This document shows, in pieces, positions 1-7,063 of a stretch of 30,208 nt of DNA. The position numbers and the translations under genes were made by a program. Under the pieces are notes generated by a model that did no database searches, was not told where the DNA came from, and worked only from the letters and a program-made list of their open reading frames with translations. The DNA comes from Rhodospirillaceae bacterium (GTDB taxonomy: Bacteria > Pseudomonadota > Alphaproteobacteria > UBA8366). How positions within the stretch are numbered: position 1 is the first letter of the stretch; each line of letters starts with the position of its first letter. The DNA lies in NCBI GenBank assembly GCA_002722095.1, contig PBKG01000010.1, positions 1 through 30,208 of the forward strand, in the 5' to 3' direction.

Positions 1-1
1 T

Positions 2-223
2 TACCTAAAACCAATCGCAGGTGGGATGTTGTCTGATAAAACATATACCCAAGTTGATTGTAAATTATTCCGGCATAAGGGTTTGAGTTTTTCCTATCAC
101 AAACAACCTATGGGTAGGGATGTTGGTGAAGCAAACAATCCTAAAAACCCAGAATGGGAAACTCCTCCTCCTAATTCAATAATTGAACTTGTCCTTAAAA
201 GAGTCTGCGCACTAAAGAAATAG
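2..223 (+). CDS. Unrecognised ORF, probably the 3' end of a gene entering from the left edge
   Basis: The frame is open from base 2 to a TAG at 221-223, so the gene may begin outside the window; the first internal ATG is at 26 and gives 65 residues. I do not recognise the product. The residues are mixed and protein-like, with WETPPP followed by a short hydrophobic stretch near the end and a basic C-terminus. No clear ribosome site sits at a useful distance before the ATG at 26, which favours the partial-gene reading. The last 29 bases overlap the end of the convergent ORF on the other strand. The DNA is AT-rich like the rest of the first kilobase and unlike the alphaproteobacterial genes further right. 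It could be spurious. Confidence 0.35.
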   Translation, partial: YLKPIAGGMLSDKTYTQVDCKLFRHKGLSFSYHKQPMGRDVGEANNPKNPEWETPPPNSIIELVLKRVCALKK

Positions 224-464
224 ATTTTGCAGACACTCTGTCCTTCTTGGACTTCTTAGTGACACTCTTCTTCCGAACCTGTTTCTTGATAGTTGTAAAT
301 GAAGTTGCATCTGGTGCAGTTCCATATGGAAACTCATCAGACGTATGGAACTCATCTTCTGTCTGGACGGTGGTCGGATAAACCCATTGAGAAGGTCTAT
401 AAGTGACACCCTTCTTACCGACCTGTTCTTTTATGGTTGAGAAGGGAATGACGTTATTGGTCAT
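195..464 (-). CDS. Small hypothetical protein with an internal duplication
   Basis: This 89-residue ORF begins at an ATG at 464 behind a good ribosome site (GAGGAG, complement of 472-477, 7 bases from the start), which argues that it is real. The protein carries the same motif twice: FSTIKEQVGKKGVT near residues 8-21 and FTTIKKQVRKKSVT near 56-69, separated by an acidic, aromatic-rich linker. The C-terminal third is very basic (KKSKK, RRLF). There is no signal peptide or membrane segment. The family is unknown to me. A duplicated basic helix-like motif could bind nucleic acid, but that is only inference. It lies 44 bases downstream of another small minus-strand ORF, a crowded arrangement seen in phage genomes. 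Its 3' end overlaps the convergent ORF by 29 bases. Confidence 0.5.
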   Translation of the reverse strand: MTNNVIPFSTIKEQVGKKGVTYRPSQWVYPTTVQTEDEFHTSDEFPYGTAPDATSFTTIKKQVRKKSVTKKSKKDRVSAKSISLVRRLF

Positions 465-508
465 TTAAATACTCCTCAACACTAATTTGACGGACTTCTG
501 ACGCAGCA

Positions 509-652
509 CTAAAGGACTGTGGTGTACAAAAATTCTTTGTGTGGGTCTTCTTTTGGGTAGTGATGAGAATAGAAATCTAACCATTCTTCATAGTCAGCAA
601 ATCTATGAAAGTTGTTTATTGGAAGGTTGGCGATGAAATCTTGTGAAGTCAT
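509..652 (-). CDS. Small hypothetical ORF, 47 residues
   Basis: Read on the minus strand, an ATG at 652 opens a 47-codon frame ending in TAG at 509. The product is acidic and aromatic-rich (for example RFADYEEWLDFY in the middle, then SHHYPKED). It has no membrane segment. Upstream is an A-rich stretch rather than a clear Shine-Dalgarno. It is in line with, and 44 bases upstream of, the 89-residue ORF on the same strand, so the two could share a transcript. No family is recognised. The biased, ordered composition is more protein-like than a random AT-rich frame would give, but the short length keeps confidence low. Confidence 0.35.
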   Translation of the reverse strand: MTSQDFIANLPINNFHRFADYEEWLDFYSHHYPKEDPHKEFLYTTVL

Positions 653-1145
653 TTTGTTTTTTCTTTAAGTATAGAAACTATATATTATTTTTATTCTATA
701 ATGTATTGACATACTATATAGGAGTTTCATTAGTAATATTTGAAAAATACTGTAAAAAAAGTGATAAATATACAAAAAACGCAACAATATTACATATTGT
801 ATTGGTGTAATGTAGTTTTATACTACCAATAGAGAGTGATTTTTTTAGTCGCAAAGTTTGTTTGTGTGGAAAATGGGTTTTCCAATAAAATCAAAGGGAT
901 TATTGATTTTCAATGGTTTCCAATCGGTGACTGACTTATGGAAAACCACATGCTCAGTTACAAACTTGTTACAAAGTTAATTTTTATTCAATGAAAACAA
1001 TGACGTATAAAGTAGTTACTACTGAGTGGGAATAGTGAGATAATATTTAAAAATTCGCGGCTTCCCGGGGTGTATTGAGTCGAGTTGACGGTCGGCGTTG
1101 GTTAAGAATCTTTGCTACACTCCGCGAAATTTGCGGAGAGGCGAA
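653..1145. other. AT-rich stretch without a gene, containing the composition break
   Basis: No convincing ORF is present. Bases 660-830 are almost entirely A/T. A 6-bp inverted repeat (GGAAAA at 868-873, TTTTCC at 878-883) and a direct repeat (GTTACAAA twice near 957-975) are visible. At about 1040-1060 the composition changes abruptly to GC-rich sequence, which continues as the leader of the HpsN-like gene. The only start-like codons near the join open a 14-residue frame at 991-1035, which I do not call. Confidence 0.6.
1120..1141 (+). promoter_or_regulatory. Inverted repeat covering the ribosome binding site of the HpsN-like gene
   Basis: CTCCGC at 1120-1125 and GCGGAG at 1133-1138 form a 6-bp inverted repeat around GAAATTT. 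The right arm overlaps the Shine-Dalgarno GGAGAGG (1135-1141), four bases before the ATG at 1146. In RNA the stem would partly hide the ribosome site; in DNA it could be a regulator's operator. The ribosome site itself fixes the start at 1146 rather than the in-frame codon at 1098. Confidence 0.45.
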
Positions 1146-2459
1146 ATGATCACCTACCTGAAGACCGGCAAGGACGAGCACGAACAAGCGGCAACCGATG
1201 CCGATGTTCGCGCGACAGTCGAAGCAATTCTTGCCGACATCGAAAAGCGCGGGGATTTGGCGGTACGCGAACTTTCGGAAAAGTTCGATGGCTATGCGCC
1301 GGAAAGCTATGTCCTTGATGAAGAGGAGATCGCCGCGACGGTAGCGAAGGTTTCGGCGGACGACATCGCCGATATCGAGTTTGCCCAGGCTCAAATCCGT
1401 AACTTTGCTGAAAAGCAGAAGGAATGCTTGCTGGACCTGGAAGTGGAAACTCTTCCGGGTGTGGTCTTGGGGCACAAAAACGTGCCGGTGAATGCGGTCG
1501 GCTGTTACGTGCCGGGTGGCAAGTACCCAATGGTAGCATCTGCGCATATGAGCGTGCTCACAGCGAAGGTCGCCGGTGTTAAGCGCATTGTCGCGTCCGC
1601 CCCTCCTCAGAACGGTGAGCCGCACCCGGCGCAGGTCGCGGCGATGCAAATGGCGGGGGCGGACGAAATCCTCGTGTTGGGTGGGGTTCAGGCGGTAGCA
1701 GCAATGGCGCTTGGAACCGAAAGTGTCGAAAAGGTCGATATGCTTGTCGGTCCCGGAAATATGTTCGTTGCCGAGGCTAAGCGGCAACTTTTCGGTCGAG
1801 TGGGTATCGATCTCTTTGCCGGGCCGACCGAAACGCTGATCATTGCCGATGACAGCGTGGATGCGGAGATTTGTGCGGTCGATTTGTTGGGCCAGGCGGA
1901 GCACGGTCCGACCTCGCCGGCCACCTTGCTCACCAACTCCCGGGCGCTTGCCGAAGCGACGATGGTGGAAGTGGAACGGCAGTTGGAAATCCTTCCAACC
2001 GCGGAAATAGCAAGTCAGGCCTGGAATGATTACGGTTCGGTAATCCTTTGCGAAAGTTTGGAGGAAATGGTCGAAGAGGCCGATCGTCTGGCGTATGAGC
2101 ATGTTCAGGTAATGACAGATGATCCTGGTTATTTTGCCGAAAACATGACCAATTACGGCGCTCTCTTTCTCGGTCCTCGTACAAATGTGTCTTATGGTGA
2201 CAAGGTGATCGGAACCAACCACACATTGCCCACAGCAAAAGCGGCGCGATACACGGGGGGACTTTGGGTCGGCAAGTTCATGAAGACTTGTACCTATCAA
2301 AAAGTGCTGACCGACGAAGCCTCGGCGATGATGGGCAGTTATTGTTCGAGATTATGTGCGCTCGAAGGGTTCGCTGGCCATGGCGAGCAGGCGAATATCC
2401 GTGTTCGCCGCTATGGCCGCTCCAATGTAGCGCCATACGGCGTGGTACCCAAGTCATGA
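1146..2459 (+). CDS. hpsN: Sulfopropanediol 3-dehydrogenase (HpsN-like), histidinol dehydrogenase family
   Basis: The 437-residue product is a zinc-dependent HisD-family dehydrogenase, but it matches the HpsN branch better than biosynthetic HisD: it starts MITYLKTGK, has [20 protein letters not shown] near 108-127, reads AGPTE where HisD usually has AGPSE, and ends in the RRYGRSN region. HpsN oxidises (R)-2,3-dihydroxypropane-1-sulfonate (DHPS) to (R)-sulfolactate in two NAD-dependent steps. The family's zinc ligands are visible as Q250, H253, D352 and H412, and the catalytic pair as E318-H319, so it should be active. The start at 1146 is chosen for the GGAGAGG ribosome site. It overlaps the next SDR gene by ATGA, implying coupled translation. 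No sulfolactate lyase or transporter gene is in the window. The alternative is another polyol-like dehydrogenase of the same family, or a true HisD. Confidence 0.75.
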   Translation: MITYLKTGKDEHEQAATDADVRATVEAILADIEKRGDLAVRELSEKFDGYAPESYVLDEEEIAATVAKVSADDIADIEFAQAQIRNFAEKQKECLLDLEVETLPGVVLGHKNVPVNAVGCYVPGGKYPMVASAHMSVLTAKVAGVKRIVASAPPQNGEPHPAQVAAMQMAGADEILVLGGVQAVAAMALGTESVEKVDMLVGPGNMFVAEAKRQLFGRVGIDLFAGPTETLIIADDSVDAEICAVDLLGQAEHGPTSPATLLTNSRALAEATMVEVERQLEILPTAEIASQAWNDYGSVILCESLEEMVEEADRLAYEHVQVMTDDPGYFAENMTNYGALFLGPRTNVSYGDKVIGTNHTLPTAKAARYTGGLWVGKFMKTCTYQKVLTDEASAMMGSYCSRLCALEGFAGHGEQANIRVRRYGRSNVAPYGVVPKS

Positions 2460-3226
2460 GCGGGTCGCTGCCGAAGACGCCCAGTTTCCGTCTTGACGGC
2501 CGGCGCGCTTTGATTACCGGGGCTGGGCGTGGCATCGGGCGAGCGTCGGCGATAGCGCTTGCCGAAGCCGGGGCCGAAGTGTTTTTGGCCGCCCGGACCG
2601 AGGATGAAATCGAGGCGCTGGCGAGCCAGATTGGATCGGAAGGCGGAACTGCGAAGGCGATCGTGCTTGACGTGACAGACACGCCGTCAGTGAAGGCAAC
2701 CATCGCTGCTGAGGGCCCATTCCAGATTTTGGTCAATAGTGCCGGTGGTAATCGTCCGGCAGAATTATCCGACATCACCGAAGAGGACTACGACTTTATC
2801 GCGGATTTGAATTTACGGGCCTCAATTTTCGTTGCTCAGAGCGTGGCCAGCGGGCTGATCGAGGCAAACTTACCGGGCTCGATCATTAATGTTTCCTCGC
2901 AGATGGGGCATGTGGGCGGACCAAAGCGGACCGTCTATTGCGCGACCAAGCATGCGATCGAAGGGGCCACCAAGGCAATGGCATGGGAGCTGGGCCAACA
3001 TAGCATTCGGGTCAATACGCTCTGTCCCACTTTCATCAAAACACCGATGGTGGAAGGGTTCCTGGAAGAACAGGAATTCCACGATTTCGTCATGTCCAAC
3101 ATTGCGCTCAGGCGAATCGGCGAGGTGGAGGATATTATGGGGGCTGTGGTTTTTTTGGCGTCCGATGCCTCGACGCTGGTGACCGGCTCGGCCCTCATGG
3201 TCGATGGCGGCTGGACGGCGGCGTGA
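2456..3226 (+). CDS. SDR-family oxidoreductase coupled to the HpsN-like gene
   Basis: A 256-residue classical short-chain dehydrogenase/reductase. The NAD(P)-binding motif TGAGRGIG lies near residues 21-28, NSAGG stands in place of NNAG, NVSSQ supplies the catalytic serine and YCATK the Tyr/Lys pair; the family C-terminus VDGGW is present. The start ATG at 2456 overlaps the TGA of the preceding dehydrogenase (ATGA), so the two are very probably translated together. In DHPS-degrading bacteria hpsN travels with dehydrogenases (HpsO, HpsP) that interconvert the stereoisomers of DHPS by oxidation at C2. This gene could have that job, by position only; the substrate cannot be read from the sequence. 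A general gluconate/polyol-type SDR is the alternative. Confidence 0.8.
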   Translation: MSGSLPKTPSFRLDGRRALITGAGRGIGRASAIALAEAGAEVFLAARTEDEIEALASQIGSEGGTAKAIVLDVTDTPSVKATIAAEGPFQILVNSAGGNRPAELSDITEEDYDFIADLNLRASIFVAQSVASGLIEANLPGSIINVSSQMGHVGGPKRTVYCATKHAIEGATKAMAWELGQHSIRVNTLCPTFIKTPMVEGFLEEQEFHDFVMSNIALRRIGEVEDIMGAVVFLASDASTLVTGSALMVDGGWTAA

Positions 3227-3244
3227 GCGGGGCGCGGGCTGGCA

Positions 3245-4240
3245 ATGTCGAATATGCATTTTCATAGAATTGCCATCGCCCCGATGATGGATTGGACCGA
3301 TCGTCATTGCCGATTTTTTTTGCGGCAGTTGAGCCGCCACGTATTGTTGCACACCGAAATGGTCACCACCGGTGCAATAATCCATGGAGATCGTGAGCGA
3401 TTGCTTGGCTATCATCCAGAAGAGCACCCCTTGGCACTGCAATTGGGTGGATCGGACCCTCAGGAACTTGCCGAGTGCGCGCGAATAGCGGCGAATTTGG
3501 GCTATGGCGAGGTCAATCTCAATGTTGGCTGTCCGAGCGACCGGGTTCAGGCGGGCCGATTTGGTGTGTGTCTCATGAAGGAGCCGGATCTCGTGGCACG
3601 CTGTGTGGCGGCGATGATGGAGGCAGTGGACATTCCCATTTCGGTAAAAACCCGAATTGGCGTAGACGATCAGCCGGAGGGGCCTGCGCTCGAAACCTTC
3701 GTGGAGGCAGTCTCCAATGTTGGCTGTGAACGTTTCACCATCCATGCGCGTAAAGCCTGGCTGAAAGGATTAAGCCCGAAAGAAAATCGGGATGTGCCGC
3801 CGCTCAACTATTCGGTGGTCTATGAGTTGAAAGAAAAGTTTCCCGATCTTTCGATCGCGATCAATGGGGGGCTCGCAGATTGCGATGCGGCGGATGAGCA
3901 TCTCGAGCATGTGGATGGCGTGATGTTCGGTCGTGCCGCCTATCAGAATTGCTATATTTTGAGCGAAGTGGATCGGCGCTTCTATGACGTCCCGGAGCCG
4001 GTTCGGTCCCGGCATCAGATTGCGCGAGCAATGATTCCCTATATCGAGCGCGCTATCGAAGAGGGGACCGCATTGGTTGCCGTAACGCGGCACATGCTGG
4101 GGTTGTTTCAAGGCGTGCCGGGAGCTCGCCTTTGGCGCCGTAGTTTGAGCGAAAAGGCTCGCGCACCAGATGCTGGGGGCGCACTGATAGAAGAAACCCT
4201 ATCGCAATTACCAGAGCCGCAGCCTGAAATCGCAGCCTGA
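3245..4240 (+). CDS. dusA: tRNA-dihydrouridine synthase DusA
   Basis: A 331-residue FMN-dependent enzyme that reduces uridines 20/20a in the tRNA D-loop. The TIM-barrel start IAPMMDWTDRHCR, the catalytic-cysteine motif NVGCPSDRVQ (Cys96) followed by GRFGVCLM, VKTRIGVDD, FTIHARKA and the C-terminal TRHMLGLFQGVPGARLWRR are typical of DusA rather than DusB or DusC. Length is normal. The start at 3245 gives MSNMHFHRIAIAPM; the next ATG at 3254 is also possible, and neither has a strong ribosome site. It follows the SDR by 18 bases and may be read from the same transcript, although its housekeeping job is unrelated. It converges with gcrA. Confidence 0.92.
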   Translation: MSNMHFHRIAIAPMMDWTDRHCRFFLRQLSRHVLLHTEMVTTGAIIHGDRERLLGYHPEEHPLALQLGGSDPQELAECARIAANLGYGEVNLNVGCPSDRVQAGRFGVCLMKEPDLVARCVAAMMEAVDIPISVKTRIGVDDQPEGPALETFVEAVSNVGCERFTIHARKAWLKGLSPKENRDVPPLNYSVVYELKEKFPDLSIAINGGLADCDAADEHLEHVDGVMFGRAAYQNCYILSEVDRRFYDVPEPVRSRHQIARAMIPYIERAIEEGTALVAVTRHMLGLFQGVPGARLWRRSLSEKARAPDAGGALIEETLSQLPEPQPEIAA

Positions 4241-4283
4241 ATAATTATAATATTGCAAACTGCTACTCTCCGAATACGTGTAA

Positions 4284-4317
4284 TCGAAAAAGAAAGAGCG
4301 ACCGTTTGGCCGCTCTT
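4284..4317 (-). terminator. Intrinsic terminator for gcrA, between dusA and gcrA
   Basis: AAGAGCG (4294-4300) pairs with CGCTCTT (4311-4317), with CC/GG extending the stem past one A/C mismatch and a GTTT loop. On the minus strand the hairpin is followed by a T-rich run (complement of 4284-4293), as expected for termination after gcrA. On the plus strand there is no T run, so stopping dusA transcripts is less certain. Confidence 0.75.
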
Positions 4318-4360
4318 CCCGTAGTGCAAGTTGCAATGAATTAACTAACGCGTAATTCCG

Positions 4361-4690
4361 TCAGGCTGCGCTTTCGCTTTTGCGCCGATAGGCCGTTGCG
4401 CAATGGTCTGCGCAATAGGGCCGCCCATGGAGTGCCGGTTCACCGCAAAAGTGAAATTCCGGCTCGCCCGGATTTCCAATCGGCCATTGGCACATCCGTT
4501 CGCTTACCGCAGTCAACGGAATTGTCTTGCGTTTGATGGGTGATGGACGGGACGATAGGCCAAGGCGATGTGCTTTGCCGATCACCGCATTTCGGCTGAC
4601 ACCGCCAAGTTTCGCCGCGATTTGACTCGCAGTTAGTCCGTCACTCCACAATTGTTTGAGTTGGTCCACACGGGCTTCGGTCCACTCCAT
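4361..4690 (-). CDS. gcrA: GcrA cell-cycle regulator
   Basis: A 109-residue protein with the GcrA start MEWTEARVDQLKQLW and an N-terminal helix-turn-helix (SQIAAKLGGVSRNAVIGKAHRLGLS, residues 22-46). A basic linker leads to a C-terminal Cys/His motif (C67, C82, C93, H96) in the family pattern CQWPIG...FHFCG...YCADHC. In Alphaproteobacteria GcrA works with sigma-70 and the DNA methyltransferase CcrM to activate promoters carrying methylated GANTC. It is clearly shorter than Caulobacter GcrA (about 170 residues), the loss being in the linker. A ribosome site (GAGAGAGG, about 6 bases before the ATG) supports this start. The 645 bases upstream hold a DnaA box and a cluster of GANTC sites, which suits the known DnaA control of gcrA. 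A terminator follows. Confidence 0.93.
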   Translation of the reverse strand: MEWTEARVDQLKQLWSDGLTASQIAAKLGGVSRNAVIGKAHRLGLSSRPSPIKRKTIPLTAVSERMCQWPIGNPGEPEFHFCGEPALHGRPYCADHCATAYRRKSESAA

Positions 4691-5335
4691 TCCGGCCTCT
4701 CTCGCTCTATTTTGCGTTCCCTGGCCCGGTCAACCCAATAAGACGTGAATTGAGCTTTTGGGGCCAGATATTGTGTTTCGTTGTAATTATACCACAACAT
4801 CTCGAGAGCTGCTCCACCAAAAAGCTCTAGGGCGATTTATGGCGACAGTTCCGAGACGCGTCAACGCTGGAATGCCGCAAATATTTAAAAAAACTGCAAA
4901 AAAACGGGAATAAATGGACCAATCGGTGTCGAAATTTCCAAGTTATCCACAAATTTATGAACGTGTAATTTGAGACAATTTGGGAGGAAAAACGGCACGT
5001 GAAATTGGCCGACTCGCCGAATTCATTGGATTCATTGAGATTCTTGTGCGCGACTCGGAAGGGAATGATTTAATCCCGAAAAGAGGCTGCAAGTTCCGTC
5101 TCGAATCCGATTTTTGATCAAAGGTAAAGAGGCTTTTTTCCACAGCTCTTGGCCGGCTAAAAAATAAATTCGCTAAATCGGTTCGAAATTAATGAGGGAA
5201 TCTTTTGAGGCCGAGCCGAAATTTCTCGGGCACGTTTTTCCCGATTGCAAATTCTTTCTCGTGAGTAATTAAATAGAATCGGACGATATACGCGAAAGTA
5301 ATACTCGTAATGAGAGTATCGTGTGGCAATTAATT
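4691..5335. promoter_or_regulatory. Long AT-rich region upstream of gcrA with DnaA box and GANTC cluster
   Basis: No convincing gene is present in these 645 bases. A perfect DnaA box (TTATCCACA) lies at 4943-4951 and a weaker one (TTTTCCACA) at 5136-5144. Seven GANTC sites, the CcrM methylation motif, fall within 270 bases: 5011, 5029, 5039, 5052, 5103, 5198 and 5276. Poly-A runs lie near 4882-4901. The likeliest role is control of gcrA by DnaA and methylation; a replication origin is a weaker alternative. Possible minus-strand frames here (for example 4955-5143) lack coding character. Confidence 0.5.
4943..4951 (+). promoter_or_regulatory. DnaA box
   Basis: TTATCCACA is an exact match to the DnaA-box consensus. 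It stands about 250 bases upstream of the gcrA start, in AT-rich DNA. DnaA is a known activator of gcrA in Caulobacter. Confidence 0.55.
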
Positions 5336-5677
5336 TTATTGGGAAAGGGCGACCAAATAGGGCTTCTGGTCGAAAACCGCGAGAACTTCGTCGATGCTCT
5401 TGCCGTGTTTGAGCTTTTCGGGCCCTTCGAAAACCATGTAGTGGCAGTGTCGTCCATGGCGATGTTTCGAAATCGAGAAGAGCGGAGAATCGAATGTACT
5501 CCGGAAAATAGAGAATACCGCTGATCCCATCTGCAGGTCGATGGCGTAATCTCGCCACTCCCCAGCGGCAACACGGCGGCTATAAACATTTAATAATTGC
5601 CTGAGTTCGTAGCGATCGAATGAAACGTAGGACCGACCGCGTTTGCGGTGGTCCGCCAGTCGTATTGGTTCGCTCAT
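5336..5677 (-). CDS. DUF2794 family protein
   Basis: A 113-residue protein matching the alphaproteobacterial DUF2794 family: SFDRYELRQLLNVYSRRVAAGEWRDYAIDL in residues ~19-48, followed by VFSIFR and an HGRHCHYMVF strand near the middle, and a C-terminal segment on repeated use of KP/ALS. It has no signal peptide or membrane helix, so it is probably cytoplasmic. The biochemical function of the family is not known to me. The start is supported by AGGAG three bases before the ATG (complement of 5678-5690). It lies between gcrA and a small lipoprotein-like gene, all on the minus strand but with gaps of 645 and 98 bases, so co-transcription with gcrA is uncertain. Confidence 0.85.
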   Translation of the reverse strand: MSEPIRLADHRKRGRSYVSFDRYELRQLLNVYSRRVAAGEWRDYAIDLQMGSAVFSIFRSTFDSPLFSISKHRHGRHCHYMVFEGPEKLKHGKSIDEVLAVFDQKPYLVALSQ

Positions 5678-5775
5678 AGTCTCCTCTTGCTCCCTGATTT
5701 TTTATGGCATTGGCCGTCTTTGTTGCGGGCCATTGATTTGGTTGGGTAATCAAGTCTGCCCATACATTTCCTGTT

Positions 5776-6189
5776 TCATTGTACGCGCCGGGTGGTTGGT
5801 CCGTATGGGTCGGGTTGTTCGTAACATTTCACCTGACCCAATGTGCGATAGCAATAAATCGGTTTTTCGTAGACCTGAGGGTTGAAGCTATCGCGGCAAA
5901 GCGGGCCTTTGTCACGTATTGCAGCCAAGGTATTGCATTCCTTGCCGGTAACAAGCTCAGCGAGGTAATCCTGCGGAAGTCGATCCGATTGTATGAAATT
6001 CGCCATTCCCGCACCGAGCAGGTAAACGGAGGTTTCCGTGCCACAAGCGGCGGCCAGGATACCCGCGATTATGATCGTCGCGCCGGTACGTTTCTTCAAC
6101 GCCCGGCGCTGCCGATTTCCTTCGGTTTGATCCGACTGTCGATCGTTCAACACTGCTTGGTCGATCGCCTTTCCCGCATCGATTATCAT
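5776..6189 (-). CDS. Small cysteine-rich lipoprotein-like protein
   Basis: The ATG at 6189 gives 137 residues. The useful part begins with KKRTG, a hydrophobic run (ATIIIAGILAAAC) that looks like a lipoprotein signal with lipobox LAAAC, and a mature domain with YLAELVTGKEC, PLCR, IYCYRTLGQVKCYEQP. The last motif (paired cysteines in YC-R-LG-V-CY) recurs in small alphaproteobacterial hypothetical proteins. A lipoprotein signal should start about 19 residues before the cysteine; an in-frame TTG at 6099 would give exactly that (107 residues), whereas the ATG at 6189 has no ribosome site and adds an unlikely 30-residue polar leader. The true start may therefore be TTG at 6099. Function unknown; probable envelope protein. 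Confidence 0.65.
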   Translation of the reverse strand: MIIDAGKAIDQAVLNDRQSDQTEGNRQRRALKKRTGATIIIAGILAAACGTETSVYLLGAGMANFIQSDRLPQDYLAELVTGKECNTLAAIRDKGPLCRDSFNPQVYEKPIYCYRTLGQVKCYEQPDPYGPTTRRVQ

Positions 6190-6342
6190 CGCTACCGATG
6201 CCGAATCTCGAATGTTGCCTTTTGATTATTGACGGAAGCTGCATTGCGTGCAAGTGCTGGTATTGTCGCGTGGCGTGCTTTTTGTCCCTTGAAGATTGCA
6301 CTGAACGAGCAAAAATCGTTTAAACATGGATAAAGATAATTG

Positions 6343-6401
6343 CGCGCCGTAATAAGGCGCGGGTCAGAAGCAGTTTGGCGGAAATTACGGCGTTTGCGCC
6401 G
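6343..6401 (+). other. Two short hairpins in the leader of the YfgM-like gene
   Basis: CGCGCC/GGCGCG (6343-6348 and 6356-6361) and CGGCG/CGCCG (6388-6392 and 6397-6401) can each fold. The second ends four bases before the Shine-Dalgarno of the next gene. GATAAT at 6335-6340 could be a -10 box but no good -35 is seen. Significance is uncertain. Confidence 0.3.
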
Positions 6402-6415
6402 CTCGGAGGCTAGAA

Positions 6416-7063
6416 TTGGCTGATATTTTTGATGAAGTCGATGAAGAAGTTCGGAAAGATCAGTTTTCCGACGTTTGGAAAAAGTACGGTAATTGGATTA
6501 TTGCTGGCACGGTGCTCGCCCTCGGTGTTTCGATCGGCTATGTGCAATGGCAAAACTACGCGCGTGGCCAACAGGTGGAGTCCAGTGCTCAATTCGATCA
6601 AGCACTGCGGTTGATCGAGGCTAAAAAGAACAGCGAGGCCAGCAAAGTTTTGGGTGAATTGGCCGACTCGGGCACTGACGGATATTCGGTTCTAGCCAGA
6701 TTCCGTGCTGCCGGTTTGAAATCCGAAGCAGGTGACCGTGTTGCCGCCGGCGAAATTTATGGGGCGCTCGCTGGCGACACATCTCTCGACCCGCTCTATC
6801 GAGATTTAGCCAAGCTATATACGATCATGCAGCGAATCGATGATGGCGATGCTGCCCAATTGGAAACGGAATTGCAGCCTCTTTTGGCGGCCGACGGGGC
6901 GTGGCGGTTTTCCGCGCGGGAGTTGGCCGCAGTTTTGAAAATACGCCAGCGCGACACCGAAGGTGCCAAAAAGCATTTCAAAACACTGATCGATGATCCG
7001 GCGGCACCTGCGGGGCTCCGTCGTCGGGCAAGCGAAATGCTACAGGCAATCGATGGTCGTTAG
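6416..7063 (+). CDS. YfgM-like membrane-anchored tetratricopeptide protein
   Basis: A 215-residue protein with an acidic N-terminus, one membrane helix near residues 25-45 (WIIAGTVLALGVSIGYVQW) and a TPR-like helical periplasmic domain. This is the layout of YfgM, an accessory factor of the SecYEG translocon that links it to periplasmic chaperones. The conserved neighbourhood yfgM-bamB-der supports the assignment. The start is TTG at 6416, chosen because GGAGG stands six bases upstream (6405-6409) and the protein then begins MADIFDEVDEEV, as in relatives. The end overlaps the bamB start by 14 bases, so translation is probably coupled. Function in this organism is inferred from synteny. Confidence 0.82.
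   Translation: MADIFDEVDEEVRKDQFSDVWKKYGNWIIAGTVLALGVSIGYVQWQNYARGQQVESSAQFDQALRLIEAKKNSEASKVLGELADSGTDGYSVLARFRAAGLKSEAGDRVAAGEIYGALAGDTSLDPLYRDLAKLYTIMQRIDDGDAAQLETELQPLLAADGAWRFSARELAAVLKIRQRDTEGAKKHFKTLIDDPAAPAGLRRRASEMLQAIDGR

Noticed and set aside
697..739. TATAAT (697-702) and TTGACA (706-711) close together
   Set aside because: They are in the wrong order for one plus-strand promoter, no -10 fits the TTGACA at 16-18 bases, and no gene follows; expected by chance in such AT-rich DNA.
991..1035. 14-residue frame just before the composition break
   Set aside because: Too short and without a clear ribosome site. It could be the head of a gene cut by the join, but that cannot be supported.
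1047..2300. Long minus-strand ORF (417 codons) opposite hpsN
   Set aside because: It lies entirely antisense to a gene with intact catalytic motifs and has no recognisable domain; a shadow of codon bias.
2870..3745. Minus-strand ORF of 291 codons across SDR and dusA
   Set aside because: Spans two real genes on the other strand, with His/Arg-rich shadow composition.
4955..5143. Minus-strand frame upstream of gcrA
   Set aside because: Composition is random-looking and it coincides with the GANTC cluster; regulatory DNA is the better explanation.
4691..5335. Chromosomal replication origin
   Set aside because: Only one perfect DnaA box and no usual origin neighbours (hemE, parAB, gidA, dnaA); kept only as a weak alternative.
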